A DNA stretch of 64,000 nucleotides from Acetivibrio clariflavus DSM 19732 (GTDB lineage Bacteria; Bacillota; Clostridia; Acetivibrionales; Acetivibrionaceae). The stretch lies in contig NC_016627.1 of assembly GCF_000237085.1 (NCBI RefSeq), positions 1,736,001-1,800,000 on the forward strand, given 5' to 3'. Of the stretch, positions 47,189 through 56,742 are shown piece after piece (the stretch's first letter is position 1; each line of letters starts with the position of its first letter). Both the position numbers and the translations under genes were made by a program. The notes under the pieces are model-generated. The model was given only the letters and a program-made list of their open reading frames with translations, was not told the DNA's origin and did no database searches.

Positions 47189-49169
47189 TTAATACTTACC
47201 AAAGTTTATTCCATCCAAATTAATATTTGATTTAAGATTTTCTTCATGACTTATTTTTTCATGATTTGATAAATACTCATTTGAGGACATATTTTGTAGT
47301 ATTTTTAGAACATCAGGTGTTAATGTTGTAGCACTTACTTCTTTCAGTTTATATTTATTGACGAGTTCTTTTAGCAAATCAGCCTGTGTGGATAATTCTT
47401 CACTGGCAGCAGCACTTTGTTCTGCAGTAGCTGAATTTGTTTGTACAACATGGGAAACTTGTGTTATAGCATGATTTAACTGGGAGATTAAAGATGCTTG
47501 CTGGTTGGAAGCTTCAGTAATTTCATTGACTAAATTGGCGGTTTTTGCAACACTATCTACTATTTGATTTAACGCAGATGCTGTTTCGGTTGCAATTTTA
47601 GTACCGCTTTCAACTTTTTTAATTGAATCTTCAATTAAAGCAGTTGTTTCTTTCGCAGCATCAGCTGAGCGAGCAGCTAAATTTCTTACTTCTTCTGCAA
47701 CAACAGCGAACCCTTTTCCGTGCTGACCGGCTCTTGCAGCTTCAACAGCAGCGTTTAGAGCAAGTATGTTAGTTTGAAAAGCAATTTCGTCTATAACTTT
47801 AATTATTTTTGATATGTTATTTGATGAATCATTAATTTCAGCCATTGATTTAAGCATTTCAGACATTTGAGCATTTCCTTCAACTGCTTTTTCTTTTGCA
47901 ACGTTAGCAAGTCCGTTTGCTTGATTTGCATTCTCAGCATTTTGCTTTGTTTGCGAAGCAATTTCTTTAATGGAAGAGGTAATTTCTTCAATTGAACTGG
48001 CTTGTTCTGTTGAACCCTGGGATAGTAACTGACTTGAAGCAGAAACTTGCTTTGAACCTGTTGCAACTTGGTCGGCTGCTGAATTGATATTGGACAGTAC
48101 TTCATTGAAGGCATTGATTGTGTTATTGGTTGAATTTTTAATAACAGCATGATCGCCTTTGTAATTGCCGGTAACTGCCACCTGCAGATTTCCTTTTGCC
48201 ATTTCCGCAAGTACGGTAGATGATTCTTTAATAGGCTCGGTTATTGCATCTAAAGTTTTATTAATGCCATCTATTATTGTCTGAAAATCTCCGCTGAATT
48301 TACTTGTATTGCCTCTGAAACTCAAATTGCCATCTATAGCGTTTTGGGATAAATTTTTTATTTCTTCTATCACTTCAATGATTATGTTTTTCATTTTGGT
48401 GAAAGTAACTGCCAATGTACCTATTTCATCTTTAGAGTTAATATCAATATCTATGTTTAAATTACCTGTGGCAAGCTTATCAGCTGCATTGACAACTTTT
48501 AAGATTCCGCTGGTTATAATTTTGCTTACATAGAAAGCAATAACAATTGCCAAAATCAATGCGGTGAGTGTTCCGAATATAAGGACAAGCTTGGTTGTAG
48601 TTTCCTGAGTTGCTTGAGCTTTTTCTCGTTCTGCCAAAAGCGTGTTTTCAATATCTTTACATTCTGCAACAACGTTTCTCAGTTCATCCATAAATTTTTT
48701 TCCTTTAGCATCAGAGAATTCCTTAATAACATCATCCATTGTTTTGGTTTTATTATTTACTTCACGTCTGAGATTAATATTAGCTTCAGCCATAACTTGC
48801 CAGGATTCTTTCAGTTCCTTAATTTTTTTTTAGATTTTCCTGTTGAGTTGGGTTGTCAATGGTTAATTCTTTAACTTCGTTAAAGTATGTATCGAAATCA
48901 GCTTTTCCTGTAGTATAAGGTTCTAAAAAGCTTTCATCACCGGTTATGGCAAAACCGCGTTCCCCCGTTTCCATATTAACCATGCTTGCAATTATATTAT
49001 CCAAATTTGATAAGACTTTACGAGTATGGTCATTCCAAACATTAGCATTCAGATAACTGGAAAAGTTTATAAAAACAATGGTGGACAGTACGAAAATAAC
49101 TAATACTACTACCGCGAATCCAAGCATTAACTTTTTTTTGATATCTAGGTTGTTAAATTTTTCTAGCAT
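47189..49169 (-). pseudogene. Methyl-accepting chemotaxis protein with CHASE3 sensor, frameshifted
   Basis: The two parts are 134 and 534 residues. N-terminal part from ATG 49169: a membrane segment, then the CHASE3 start (VWNDHTRKVLSNLDNIIASMVN, METGERGFAITGDESFLEPY). Frame is lost in an A9 run at about 48830; removing one A gives [14 protein letters not shown] and restores CHASE3. Then a second membrane segment, HAMP, and a signalling domain with the tip [33 protein letters not shown] supports ATG 49169. The break is in a homopolymer and could be a sequencing error, a real mutation, or slippage; everything else is intact. Confidence 0.85.
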
Positions 49170-49229
49170 ATAGGCACCTTCCTTTTTGCAGTATAGTCTT
49201 GTACTAAATAACGGGAAAATCAATGCGAT

Positions 49230-49713
49230 TAAAAAGAGAAGCAGTTGATAGAGAAATTTTTTTGACTGGTAGTTTTGAAACGATTAATCCTAAATTACGA
49301 TTTGTATTGCATTAAATGCTTTTTACATAAGTTTGATCAAATTAATTCCTCCTTTTTCATTGAAATAAATGGAATAATGCTGTTAATTTGAAAGCCTTGA
49401 TGATATATCTTATATATCGTCACCAAATTTTAGCGACTTTAATAATTATTTAAAGAAAAAATATAGATTATTTTTCCAAAGTGTATTATTTTTGCAATTA
49501 AAAACAGAATAGCTTTTTCGAATAGAATCTTTGATTTTCTGAATTGATTTCAGTAAATTGTTTATATAAGTATGGAAAAATGTTATAATGATTTTGGACA
49601 ACTAAGTTACTAATTTCAATATAACTAATATATGAAAGAGGAAAGTGCAGAAAGATTTGGATATGAAATGAAAATAAAAATATAAAAATAAAATTTATGA
49701 AAGGGAGTAATGT
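49230..49713 (+). other. Divergent promoter region upstream of the esterase gene
   Basis: About 480 AT-rich bases without a gene. A candidate promoter for the esterase reads TTGTTT at 49559 and TATAAT at 49584 (19-base spacing). A near-palindrome GATGATATA...TATATCGTC lies at about 49390-49420. Nothing else is recognised. Confidence 0.4.
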
Positions 49714-50775
49714 ATGATCATGAAAAAGGCAAATGCAAATTTATTTGTAATTGGTCTTTTGATGTTATCTATGCTGTTTGTTGCACCGACTGAAAGAATA
49801 TATGCTTCAAACAGTGCAAAGCACAAGGTATTCATACTTGCCGGACAATCAAACATGGCAGGATGTGGTATGAATCACGAGCTTTCTGCCGAATACCTTG
49901 GGGAACAGGAAAGAGTAAAGATATATGCAGAAGGAACAGTGGAAGCTTCGTTAAAAGGAACTTGGAGCACATTGAAACCTGGTTTTGGAAGTGGTTCTGG
50001 CTGTTTTGGGCCTGAACTGACTTTCGGAAGGGAAATATCAAAAGCGTATCCTGATTGCGAAATTCTCCTGATCAAATGCGGATGGTCAGGGACATCGTTA
50101 CAGGGTGATTGGCGTCCACCTAGTGCGGGAGGAGCTACCGGTCCGCTTTATAAAAATTTGATTGAAACTGTTAATAAGGCGATTGGAGCGCTAGATAAAA
50201 GTATTGATTACGAATTTGCAGGAATGTGCTGGATGCAGGGAGAATCAGATGCTTGTAATATTTATCCGGCAAGAGAGTATGAGGAGAATCTGACTGCTTT
50301 CATAAATGATGTAAGAAAAGAACTCAATGCACCTACAATGCCTTTTGTAATAGCAATGATTGACGATTCGGATGCCTGGGTTGAAAATGCAATTGTAAGA
50401 CAGGCACAAATAAATGTTGCAAATAAAGTGCCTTATGTATATATTTTTGATACAAAGGATTATGATACCGACGGTATGCATTATAAAACTCAGGGAATTC
50501 TTGATATGGGATATGACTTTGCAAAGGCGATAATATCGGCAAGTGATGTTCCTTCAAAAATTGTTTACGGTGATGTTAATGGTGATGGCAAATTTGATTC
50601 AATAGATTGTGCAACAGTCAAAATGTATCTTTTAGGAATGATTGAAGGTTTTACATACAGTGAAGGCTTTAAAGCTGCCGATGTTAACGGGGATGAAAAT
50701 ATAAATTCAATAGATTTTGCCCTGATGAAAAGCAGGCTTTTGGGTATAATAAACAAGTTTCCGGTGGAGAATTAA
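49714..50775 (+). CDS. Cellulosomal carbohydrate esterase (SASA/CE6-like) with type I dockerin
   Basis: A 353-residue secreted enzyme. Signal peptide about 1-32. The SGNH-type esterase domain (~37-275) has block I GQSNMAG with nucleophile Ser46, CWMQGESDA, and the DGMHYKTQG His block. This is the sialate O-acetylesterase/acetyl xylan esterase fold; acetyl-xylan deacetylation is the likely task. Dockerin at 286-353 has two Ca-binding repeats (GDVNGDGKFDSIDCATVKMY and AADVNGDENINSIDFALMKS), attaching it to a cohesin scaffold. ATG 49714 and 49720 are both possible starts; GGGAG supports the first. Confidence 0.9.
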   Translation: MIMKKANANLFVIGLLMLSMLFVAPTERIYASNSAKHKVFILAGQSNMAGCGMNHELSAEYLGEQERVKIYAEGTVEASLKGTWSTLKPGFGSGSGCFGPELTFGREISKAYPDCEILLIKCGWSGTSLQGDWRPPSAGGATGPLYKNLIETVNKAIGALDKSIDYEFAGMCWMQGESDACNIYPAREYEENLTAFINDVRKELNAPTMPFVIAMIDDSDAWVENAIVRQAQINVANKVPYVYIFDTKDYDTDGMHYKTQGILDMGYDFAKAIISASDVPSKIVYGDVNGDGKFDSIDCATVKMYLLGMIEGFTYSEGFKAADVNGDENINSIDFALMKSRLLGIINKFPVEN

Positions 50776-50811
50776 TAAATACGAAAACAAACTGTTGTAG
50801 GAGTGGATATA

Positions 50812-51315
50812 TTGAGCAACATATCCTTTGTCAAAGTAAATGATGAACATATAAAAAGAATAACTGAGATTTATAACTACTATATTAAAAACACAACTGT
50901 TACTTTTCATTATTTCGAGCATACGGAAGAGCAAATGAAGGAAATGCTATATACAAAGGATTCAAGATTCAATTCCTTTGCAGTTATAGATGACGAAAAC
51001 GGTGAAATTATTGGTTTTTGTATGATAAAGAAGTTCAAAAACAGGGAAGCCTTCGATAAATGTGGCGAAGTTGCCGTTTACCTTGATGTAAGATATTTAA
51101 ATAGGGGAATTGGCAAGCTTATGTTAGATTTTCTTGAAGATGAAGCAAGAAAGCAAAATTTTCATACATTGCTTGCATCAATTTCCAGTGATAATGAACG
51201 TAGTAGAAAACTTTTTGAGAGCAAGGGATATTTCAGATGTGCCCATTTTAAAGAAGTGGGCATTAAATTTGGGAATGTATTGGATCTGTTTTTCTATGAA
51301 AAGATTTTAGATTAA
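50812..51315 (+). CDS. GNAT-family N-acetyltransferase
   Basis: A 167-residue cytoplasmic protein of the phosphinothricin acetyltransferase-like subgroup. FAVIDDENGEIIGFCMIK, GEVAVYLDVRYLNRGIGKLM (acetyl-CoA loop RGIGKL) and SDNERSRKLFESKGY are GNAT motifs. The substrate is unknown. TTG 50812 has AGGAG with 8-base spacing; GTG 50803 is upstream in frame but overlaps the ribosome binding site. Confidence 0.85.
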   Translation: MSNISFVKVNDEHIKRITEIYNYYIKNTTVTFHYFEHTEEQMKEMLYTKDSRFNSFAVIDDENGEIIGFCMIKKFKNREAFDKCGEVAVYLDVRYLNRGIGKLMLDFLEDEARKQNFHTLLASISSDNERSRKLFESKGYFRCAHFKEVGIKFGNVLDLFFYEKILD

Positions 51316-51416
51316 TACGGTAAATGAATATTTTTATAATTTTCGGTTATTCAATTGTAAAGAGATGTAAGAAGTAATTACATTTACTATTAATAATAAG
51401 TGGGAGAGATGATAAT

Positions 51417-51920
51417 ATGGGATTTGTGGAAATAGACGCAGATAAGTTTGAATTAAATCCGTTTAAATTTTGGGATAAAGATTGGGCATTGGTTACAGCC
51501 GGTACAAAAGACAGTGTCAATACTATGACTGTGGGATGGGGAAATTTCGGTATATTGTGGGGAAAGAAAGTGGTTAGCATATATATCCGACCACAAAGAT
51601 ATACAAAAGAGTTTGTAGATAAAAATCACAGATTTTCTGTCACATATTTCGGTGAAGAAAGAAAAAAGGAAATGGCGTATTTAGGAACGGTTTCCGGCAG
51701 AGACGAGGATAAAATCAGTAAAGCAGGATTGACAGTTGCATATCATGACGGAGTTCCTTACATTAATGAAGGAAAAATTGTTTTTATATGCAGAAAGCTA
51801 TGGGAGACCGAAATCAACCCTGAGCGCTTTATAGATAAGAGTATTGATAATTTCTATCCGGAAAAAGATTATCATACGCAATATATTGCAGAAGTTGAAA
51901 AAATTCTGATCAGAGAATGA
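51417..51920 (+). CDS. Flavin reductase-like (FMN-binding split barrel) protein
   Basis: A 167-residue protein. WALVTAGTKDSVNTMTVGWG, IYIRPQRYTKEFVDKN and FSVTYFGEE follow the pattern of flavin-reductase-like/DIM6-NTAB proteins that bind FMN and reduce flavins or act on small molecules. The C-terminal half is specific to this clostridial subgroup. Single gene, own ribosome binding site (GGGAGAG), no visible partner. Confidence 0.85.
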   Translation: MGFVEIDADKFELNPFKFWDKDWALVTAGTKDSVNTMTVGWGNFGILWGKKVVSIYIRPQRYTKEFVDKNHRFSVTYFGEERKKEMAYLGTVSGRDEDKISKAGLTVAYHDGVPYINEGKIVFICRKLWETEINPERFIDKSIDNFYPEKDYHTQYIAEVEKILIRE

Positions 51921-52039
51921 AATTTATTTGCTGATTTTAATTATTGTAGCCGATGGAATAAAAATGCGTTCTTCAGAATGAAGAAGAGTTTTTGTTATCT
52001 CTTGTATTGGATGTATATGTTGTAGATTTTGATTCCTTG

Positions 52040-52069
52040 TTGATTACTAATTTATTTCCATGGTATAAT
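52040..52069 (+). promoter_or_regulatory. Sigma-A-like promoter of TPR gene
   Basis: TTGATT at 52040-52045 and TATAAT at 52064-52069 with 18-base spacing lie about 50 bases before the start codon at 52122. Confidence 0.6.
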
Positions 52070-52121
52070 TATCCTATAGTGCATAAAGTTGCACTATTAA
52101 TTATTTTTAAGGAGTAGGATA

Positions 52122-53864
52122 ATGAAAAGAATTTTAAAGATATTTATAACTATGTCTATTATTCTTATATTCATTTCCATTCCCTCTGTTATATCTTTTG
52201 GTGCTTCAGCAATGGATTATTTTTACGAGGGAAATAATTTTTTTAATTCCGGAAAATATCAGGAAGCAATCGACAGTTATGACAAAGCAATCAAGATCAA
52301 TCCTGATATTCCTGAGTTTTACTATAATAAGGCCATAGCACTTTATAATCTTGGAAGATATGATGAAGCTATAGCTCAATATGACCAAGTAATAAAGTTA
52401 AATTCCCAATTTAAAGATGCGTATATAAATAAAGCACTGTGCTTAACTGAAACAAATAGATTTGATGAAGCTATTTCACTATTGGACGAATATATAAAAA
52501 AATATCCTAAAGATCCGGAAGGATATGCTTTAAAGGGCCACAATTTATTATTGAAAGGTAGTTATGCCGAGGCATTAGAAATGGCAGACAAGGTTATTGA
52601 GAGTAAACCTAAAGACAAAGGCATTCTTTCAATGGCTTATTCAACTAAAAGCAGTGCTTTGACTGACCTTGGCAAAATTGATGAGGCTTTGGAGGCTTGT
52701 AAAACAGCTTTGGAGTTGGATAATACCAATGCAAATGCTTATATTGCAATGGGATATGCCTTTTATGCTCAAAAAAAGTATGATGAGGCCATTGAAATGT
52801 GTAACAAAGCTATTGAAGTCATGCCCAATTGCATTGAAGCATATATGAACAAATCTGTTTATCTAATGGGCAAAAAGAGATATGAAGAAGCAATTGAGTG
52901 TTGCAATAAAGCATCGGAACTAAACACACCAAAAGATCCTATTACTGAATCAAAAATATATACAAACAAGTCGTCTGTTTTATATAAAATGAAAAAATAT
53001 AATGAGGCTCTTTTGGCAGCAGAAAAGGCAATAGAGTTTAATCCTAAGTATGCTTTTGCATATGTTGGCAAAGGAAATGCGTTGGCGAAAGAAGGAAAAT
53101 ATGAAGAATCTATTCAGGCCTTTGATAAGGCCATCGAGTTAGATTCAAATTGTGGAGAGGCATATATTTCTAAAGCTTTTTCATTAGAAAAACTTGAAAA
53201 ATACGATGAATTAATACAGTTATGCCAAAAGGCCAAAAATATGAACTCAAAGGATCCCGATTATTTCGCGAGTATCTATTTAAATTTGTCAGCCGGATAC
53301 CTTGGAATATCTGATTTTTCTGAAGCTGAAAAATGTCTTGAAAAGGCACTGGAATATGAACCGACTGATTCTGAAGTTTTAGCATTGATTTATGCCAATT
53401 ATGCAAGTGCAATGATAGGGATGGCGGATTATGATAAAGCACTGGTCTTTAATGATAAAGCATTGGAATTGAATTCTGAATGTTATGAAGCATATGTAAG
53501 CAAAGGTTATATATTTTTGGATCTGATGAAATTGGATGAGGCTATTGAGTGCTGTGATACAGCTATAGAAAAGAAAATAGATGATTATAAAATACATAAA
53601 ATTAAAGGTTTGGCTTATGAAAAGAAAGGAATGCTTGATGAGGCATTGATGGCATTGGATAAGAGTTTGGAGTTAAAGCCGGATAATGAAGAAGTAAAAT
53701 TTGAAAGAATGAGGGTTGCCAGAAAAATTGCAATAAGGAAAATTGGTTTGATTATCGGGGGATTCTTAATTGTTGCTGCTATTGCAATTGTTATAACCTT
53801 AGTTTTGGTTAAAAGGAGAAAAAAGCCAACGAAAAATGAGGACTTATATAAAGGATTGGTGTAA
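52122..53864 (+). CDS. TPR-repeat protein, secreted side anchored by C-terminal membrane segment
   Basis: A 580-residue protein. Signal peptide-like N-terminus (~1-28, ending SFGASA). About fourteen tetratricopeptide repeats fill residues ~30-530 (GKYQEAIDSYDKAIKINPD and variants). A membrane segment lies at ~540-565 (IGLIIGGFLIVAAIAIVITL) with a basic KRRKK tail that stays inside. So the TPR array faces the outside and offers a protein-binding surface. Partner and pathway are unknown. RBS AAGGAG. The next gene starts 33 bases later and may be co-transcribed. Confidence 0.85.
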   Translation: MKRILKIFITMSIILIFISIPSVISFGASAMDYFYEGNNFFNSGKYQEAIDSYDKAIKINPDIPEFYYNKAIALYNLGRYDEAIAQYDQVIKLNSQFKDAYINKALCLTETNRFDEAISLLDEYIKKYPKDPEGYALKGHNLLLKGSYAEALEMADKVIESKPKDKGILSMAYSTKSSALTDLGKIDEALEACKTALELDNTNANAYIAMGYAFYAQKKYDEAIEMCNKAIEVMPNCIEAYMNKSVYLMGKKRYEEAIECCNKASELNTPKDPITESKIYTNKSSVLYKMKKYNEALLAAEKAIEFNPKYAFAYVGKGNALAKEGKYEESIQAFDKAIELDSNCGEAYISKAFSLEKLEKYDELIQLCQKAKNMNSKDPDYFASIYLNLSAGYLGISDFSEAEKCLEKALEYEPTDSEVLALIYANYASAMIGMADYDKALVFNDKALELNSECYEAYVSKGYIFLDLMKLDEAIECCDTAIEKKIDDYKIHKIKGLAYEKKGMLDEALMALDKSLELKPDNEEVKFERMRVARKIAIRKIGLIIGGFLIVAAIAIVITLVLVKRRKKPTKNEDLYKGLV

Positions 53865-53897
53865 AGACAAGTTTTCATTCAAAGGGAGAAGCCTACT

Positions 53898-55233
53898 ATG
53901 AAATGCGTTCTTTTTAGAAATTTTATCGGCATGGTTGCAGCAGTATCAATTCTATTGTTACCTGGTTGTAATGTTAATAATTCTCCATTAACAGAGCATG
54001 GAAATAATTCATTTGAAAGTGTCAGTTCGAAAACCGAGGAAGCAATTGAGGCTGCAAAATCCTCCGACGGTCTTGCTGTAATAGACAAAAAAGAAAGCTA
54101 CTATGAAGTTACCCTCAATCTTGAAAAAGGAAGTCACTATGATGTAGGAAAGGCATATGGGAAAGACATACTTCAAATTTATCCTCATTTTATTGAAATT
54201 GTTGAAATGTGTTTATATAAGAATGTGGGGGTTTTAATTGGAAACGGCGCAAATGCCAATATTTTAAAAGAAAGACTTGAGGCAGTAGTTCCTCAAATTC
54301 CAAAGGACTATGTCGATGAAATAAATGGGTTTGTAGATGCAGTCGCGAACGGTAAAACTCCATTTCAAGCAGGCGGTAAACTCAGCCGGGAGGAAATATT
54401 TGCGTTAAATCTATTACCTGATATAATTAGGGGAACGCAATGTTCGGGTATGGCAGTATTAGGAAGTAAATCACAGACTGGTTCCGTGATAACCGGTAGA
54501 ATTCTAGAATGGTTTTATGGAAGTGAAAAGCAATTTGCTACTATGCATTCAGTTGTTACTTTTAAAAACTTCGATAAAACCATTACTACTATTGGATTTT
54601 TAGGGACATTCAATGTAATTACAGCCATTAATGATGACGGCGTTTTTCTTGGTATTCTTGATGCCGATACGGGTGAGGCCTTTGATGCTACAGGGAAAAG
54701 ATGTTATACCTATGAAATTAGAAAGGTTTTAGAAGATTTTACGACAGCAGAGGAAGTTGCAGAATACACCAATTCAATGGCTAATCAGTATACATTTTCC
54801 CACAATTTGCTCATTACCGATAGACAAAACGCTTTTGTTGCAGAAAATTGTGTAAGTGGTGGAAAATCAGGAATACGAACAGCACAGTCAAAAACTGGCA
54901 AAAGGTCTTAAATGGAATAATGAGGACTCTCTTTGTGTTGTAAACGGGTTTGCCCTCGAGGGAAGCTTTAACAATCTTGTCAGCAATCCTCATAATGACG
55001 TTCGCTGGAAAAAGTTTAATAAAAGACTTAAGAAGTACAAGAAAGTGGATGTAGATGACGTTAAAGATATATTAACTGCTGATGATCCTAAAAAAGAGGA
55101 TTCCAATATATATTCAAAATATACACTTCAAACGGTAATTTATGACGCCTTATCAGGAACATTGGAAGTGGCTTTTACTCAAAAATTTGGAGATGACTTT
55201 CCTGAAAAGCCGGTATTTATTAAAGTAAAATAG
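53898..55233 (+). pseudogene. C45-type (acyl-CoA:6-APA acyltransferase-like) lipoprotein, frameshifted
   Basis: Lipoprotein signal with lipobox LLPGC near residue 25. The catalytic domain is an Ntn-hydrolase of the peptidase C45 type: GKAYGKDI, LNLLPDIIRGTQCSGMAVLG with candidate nucleophile Cys182, and SVITGRILEW. At about 54892 an A-run has one base too many (TCAAAAACTGG); removing one A joins the first 331 residues to the second part (LAKGLKWNNEDSLCVVNG to the end at 55233). The full protein would have about 445 residues. Substrate is unknown; C45 enzymes cleave or transfer amide-linked groups. The lesion may be a sequencing error. Confidence 0.75.
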
Positions 55234-55280
55234 CTTGCAAAAAAGTATTGCAATGAATTAGTTAATTAAAATTAATAGAA

Positions 55281-55323
55281 AGAACGAAAATTCTCAGAAT
55301 AATCTGAGAATTTTCGTTTTTGG
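55281..55323. terminator. Bidirectional terminator
   Basis: CGAAAATTCTCAGA pairs perfectly with TCTGAGAATTTTCG around ATAA, followed by TTTTT. It serves the C45 gene and the converging dockerin-CYTH gene. Confidence 0.9.
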
Positions 55324-55363
55324 TTATTTTGAAATCTATCCTTATCGAAAAATGTAAAGACAA

Positions 55364-56209
55364 CTAATCTTTGGGGATACCGAATTGTGCCAGACTTCCA
55401 TTCTTATATCTTTTATCACTGGTAACTTCTTTACCTACCCAGGAAGGGGGGATATAGCTGTTGGCAAGTTCTTCATTTGGAAATTCCATTTCATAATACG
55501 CCAGACCTTCCAAATCACCTTTAAAGATATCAATTGCAAAAATTCTTCTATGTTCATCAAGTCCTTGATATCTTGCCTTGTAAATAACATTGCCTTCAAT
55601 CTTTTTAAACAGATTGTTATATTCTTCTTCGGTCATCCAGAAATTACGTTCTTCTCGGATTAGTCCATTTGAGTCCACATTTGCTTTAACAGTAAGATAA
55701 AACCTGGTACCGTCGACATTCCGTAATCTGATTTCCGGAGAAAAACTTATATATGACTGGGTTATCTCATATTTATCCAGGAAATCGAGGTCATAAGGAA
55801 TCTTATTTGGATCTATTAAAAATTTTCTCTCAATTTCATAACCTTCTGCCTGTGTTACAGGTGGTTTGGGTGTAGCAAAAGGTGTAGGAATTGGTGTTTG
55901 AGGGAAATCAGTTATCATGCCGAGCAGATATCGTTTGAAGATTGCAAAATCTATTGAGTTTACATTGCCGTCGCTATTAACATCGGCTGCCTGAAAGCCG
56001 TGCTTATAGCTAAAGTCTTTAATAAATCCAAGAAGATATAATTTTAACATTCCATAGTCATTTGAGTCTATATATCCATCACCATTTATATCTCCAAGAA
56101 TGAAATTATCAACAATAGGTTTCATTTGTTCTGCCATAACCGAAAAGCCATTGAATAGTAATGAAAAACTCAAGAATAGTGTTGAAATAGCAAGTTTACT
56201 TTTTCTCAT
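55364..56209 (-). CDS. Secreted dockerin-CYTH fusion protein
   Basis: A 281-residue protein. Signal peptide 1-26 (ending SVMA). Type I dockerin at residues 38-103 with two Ca-binding repeats (GDINGDGYIDSNDYGMLKLY and AADVNSDGNVNSIDFAIFKR). A Thr-Pro linker (~104-118) leads to a CYTH / triphosphate-tunnel domain with its signature ExExK at Glu125, Glu127, Lys129, then RLRNVDG, YLTVKA and a C-terminal MEFPNE. CYTH enzymes usually act on triphosphates in the cytoplasm, so a cellulosomal version is unexpected. RBS AAAGGAG. Confidence 0.9.
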   Translation of the reverse strand: MRKSKLAISTLFLSFSLLFNGFSVMAEQMKPIVDNFILGDINGDGYIDSNDYGMLKLYLLGFIKDFSYKHGFQAADVNSDGNVNSIDFAIFKRYLLGMITDFPQTPIPTPFATPKPPVTQAEGYEIERKFLIDPNKIPYDLDFLDKYEITQSYISFSPEIRLRNVDGTRFYLTVKANVDSNGLIREERNFWMTEEEYNNLFKKIEGNVIYKARYQGLDEHRRIFAIDIFKGDLEGLAYYEMEFPNEELANSYIPPSWVGKEVTSDKRYKNGSLAQFGIPKD

Positions 56210-56742
56210 TTTTTAAACTCCTTTCAATGTTTTTGTATCAAAGTAAATATTAAAGTTTTTACAAGTTCAAAGGGTACGATATGTATAAGTCACCAGTAAT
56301 TAACTTATAAAACTATAATATCATACCTTTATACAGGCATCAATTTATATTTTACATAAAAATTTCAGCCTCAGTAAGACTACGGATTTTATCCGGGGAA
56401 TATGTATATTCTGAGCTATCAGTTATACAAGTGGCCGATTAAAGGAAGGCAATATTCAAAAAATTGAATATCGAAATATGACTATTCCTGGAGGTGTGAA
56501 CCAACCTATAAATGGTTATAAATTCTACAGAATATTAACACTGAACGTTTTGAGTATTGCTTAAATATTATTTCAAAAAATCAGTTTTCTAAATAACTAT
56601 ACTTGTTCTTAAAAAGTATAAATCATTAATTTTATGTATACCGCTTCCTGACAATAAAATAATTAGAATACCCCGTTGACTATTATAAAGTATTTATATA
56701 TATTTAATAGTGTTAAAATCACCGAATTGAAGGATGTTTGTT
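56210..56742 (+). other. Intergenic stretch with promoter of tcdA
   Basis: No gene is seen in about 530 bases between divergent genes. A good promoter reads TTGACT at 56676-56681 and TATATT at 56699-56704 with 17-base spacing, about 40 bases before the tcdA start. An upstream part (56440-56520) contains a small inverted repeat TTCAAAAAATTGAA. Confidence 0.5.

Noticed and set aside
47189..49169. Programmed ribosomal frameshift in the chemoreceptor
   Set aside because: Chemoreceptors are not known to use this, and no stimulatory structure or heptamer context was seen. A sequencing error or mutation is simpler.
51955..51995. Terminator after the flavin-reductase-like gene (TTCTTC/GAAGAA with TTTTT)
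   Set aside because: The stem is only six A/T-rich pairs with a five-base loop; too weak to list as a feature.
52220..53720. Repeated spacing of similar motifs in the TPR gene, considered as a CRISPR-like array
   Set aside because: The repeats are about 102 bases, degenerate and coding for tetratricopeptide units. No CRISPR array is seen anywhere in the window.
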